This document shows, one piece after another, positions 62,972-64,000 of a stretch of DNA of 64,000 nucleotides. This stretch comes from Sphaerochaeta sp. (GTDB lineage: Bacteria > Spirochaetota > Spirochaetia > Sphaerochaetales > Sphaerochaetaceae), in NCBI GenBank assembly GCA_022482495.1, contig JAKVPA010000001.1, forward strand, positions 434,001 through 498,000, written 5' to 3'. A model generated the notes under the pieces. The model did no database searches. It worked only from the letters and a program-made list of their open reading frames with translations, and was not told where the DNA came from. How positions within the stretch are numbered: the first letter of the stretch is position 1; every line of letters begins with the position of its first letter. The position numbers were made by a program, and so were the translations under genes.

Positions 62972-64000
62972 AGAAGGGTGATCTCCGCTTCCTTGTCCGG
63001 CTCTCCCCCCCAGATGCATCAGGCGTCCCGCCTGGTGCATCCTTGCCTGCTCATACAGCGTCCGCACAAACCGGTCGTTGCCGAAATCCGGCTTGGTCCG
63101 TACGGATGCAAACATATCGGTGATGGTCCTCTCGGCATCCGGAGCGATAGCCATGATATCCCGGGTAGCCATCAAGCGGAGGATGTCCATCAGTTCATCG
63201 ACGGATAAATCGGGAAACGGGGCATGGAAGAGGCGATCCTACTGGATAGGCCGGGGTTAGCCGCCAGAAAATCTTCCATGGACTCAGGATAGCCGGCGAA
63301 GATGACGATAACATCCTCCCGGTAGTTCTCCATCTCCTCGACGATCGTGTTGATGGTCTCATCCCCGTACAACCCTTTGGATCCATCCAGCAACGCGTTC
63401 GCCTCATCGATGAACAGCACACCTCCTTGGGTTTTGGTGAACAGATTGCGCACATGGAGAGCAAGCCCTTCCACAAAGCGACCGACCACCCCGCTCCGCC
63501 CTACTTCCACTAAGTTTCCGCTTACCCACCCTTTCTCCTTCCTGATCTGGGCGAACAACCGGACCACGGTGAGCCTTGCCGTTCCGTGGTTTCCGGTAAA
63601 CACCATGTGCCGTGACGGTGTGGGCTTTTTACACCGAAGGAAGCATAGGCATGCTGCGCCTTGTTGGTATCGATGATCGTATCCCCCAGTTGCTTCACCG
63701 AAGAGAGGCCGATCAACGAGGAAAGCAACTCTCGTGCGGTGGGTTTCACCGTTTTGTTTTCCTCCTCGGGAGTGGGAAGATCTAGGTATTGTGGAAACTC
63801 CTCTTTGCAGAACAACTGGTCATACCAATACTCATACAGCGTATCCAGTTCATCGTGCGAAGTGAACGTACGGCTACCCACCGGTTCCTGCAATCCCTCA
63901 ACGGTCGGGATACGGGCTTCCTTCGCCTGCTGCAACACATACGCCAGGACATCCCTTGCCGTGATGTCCTTCTGGCGGATGACCACGAAGCGGATATCCG
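62904..64000 (-). pseudogene. SpoVK/CbbX-like AAA+ ATPase, degraded and cut by the window end
   Basis: Three or four frames on the minus strand join into one AAA+ ATPase whose 5' end lies beyond 64000. The N-terminal part includes ITARDVLAYVLQQAKEARIP and LIGLSSVKQLGDTI. The core has VFTGNHGTARLTVVRLFAQI, GVLFIDEANALLDGSKGLYGDE, EEMENYREDVIVIFAGYPESM and NPGLSSRIA, then FGNDRFVRTLYEQARMHQ. Walker A normally reads GNPGTxKT; here the Lys is replaced (GNHGTARL), so ATP binding is doubtful. Frame breaks lie near 63618 (A-run), 63225 and 63008 (a run of seven G). Substitutions plus shifts suggest real decay, though some shifts may be errors. Confidence 0.7.

Noticed and set aside
1-64000. CRISPR arrays, prophage or integrase genes
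   Set aside because: No regularly spaced repeats, cas genes, phage structural genes or integrases were found.

Overview
The window looks like chromosome of a free-living or gut-associated spirochaete, most likely Sphaerochaetaceae. The strongest clue is the secreted binding proteins, whose signal peptides end in FAQGTKES, FAQGSGES, FANGQGEK or FANGAKETS, a style typical of Sphaerochaeta and Treponema. The bulk of the DNA looks GC-rich (near 57-58% by eye). Coding density is high, most genes are in tightly overlapping operons, and four tail-to-tail gene pairs overlap at their 3' ends.

Layout. 1-2.1 kb: patatin fused to a beta-barrel. 2.2-3.8 kb: tRNA-Leu, its terminator and an intact ISL3-type insertion sequence with inverted repeats and a target duplication. 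3.9-11.9 kb (minus): coiled-coil protein, mltG, iadA, a hybrid histidine kinase with a binding-protein-like sensor, and a diguanylate cyclase. 12.1-13.3 kb (plus): stand-alone DbpA-type RNA-binding protein and an MBL hydrolase. 13.4-19.9 kb (minus): AI-2E transporter, MutY-like glycosylase, cobT-cbiR-cobU-cobS (corrinoid remodelling and salvage), thrH, a small membrane protein and a DksA/TraR protein. 20-21.8 kb: TrmJ-like methylase and a DUF362 ferredoxin. 21.8-29.9 kb (minus): peptidase MA-like barrel protein, nagB, mnmA, a 1.6 kb gene-poor gap, malic enzyme and a TetR regulator. 30-34.3 kb: B12-type radical SAM, rhodanese-Rrf2 pair, chromate transporter pair and LysR. 34.3-36.7 kb: amino-acid ABC transporter.

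37.2-53.6 kb is a rhamnogalacturonan/L-rhamnose utilisation island. A minus-strand run (rhaB-rhaA-rhaD-two permeases-GH105-GH28-binding protein) imports and splits pectin-derived oligosaccharides. An AraC regulator is divergent, rhaM follows, and a second ABC system (binding protein, permease, double ATPase, permease) lies behind an unusually structured leader. 53.7-61.4 kb: GNAT, Fur, then a minus-strand methionine operon (metQ-metN-metI-hcxA-like dehydrogenase-aminotransferase) preceded by a Met-rich leader peptide, and a TrpB2-type enzyme. 61.4-64 kb is a more AT-rich accessory patch. It holds a two-gene toxin-antitoxin-like module with an ADP-ribosyltransferase-like protein, sitting between two copies of the 3' end of a decayed SpoVK-like AAA+ ATPase gene.

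About a dozen otherwise intact, conserved genes carry single-base frameshifts, several in homopolymers. I treat these as probable sequence errors and give the full gene span for each. Several genes have a -10 box 6-9 bases before the start codon and no Shine-Dalgarno, which suggests leaderless transcripts.
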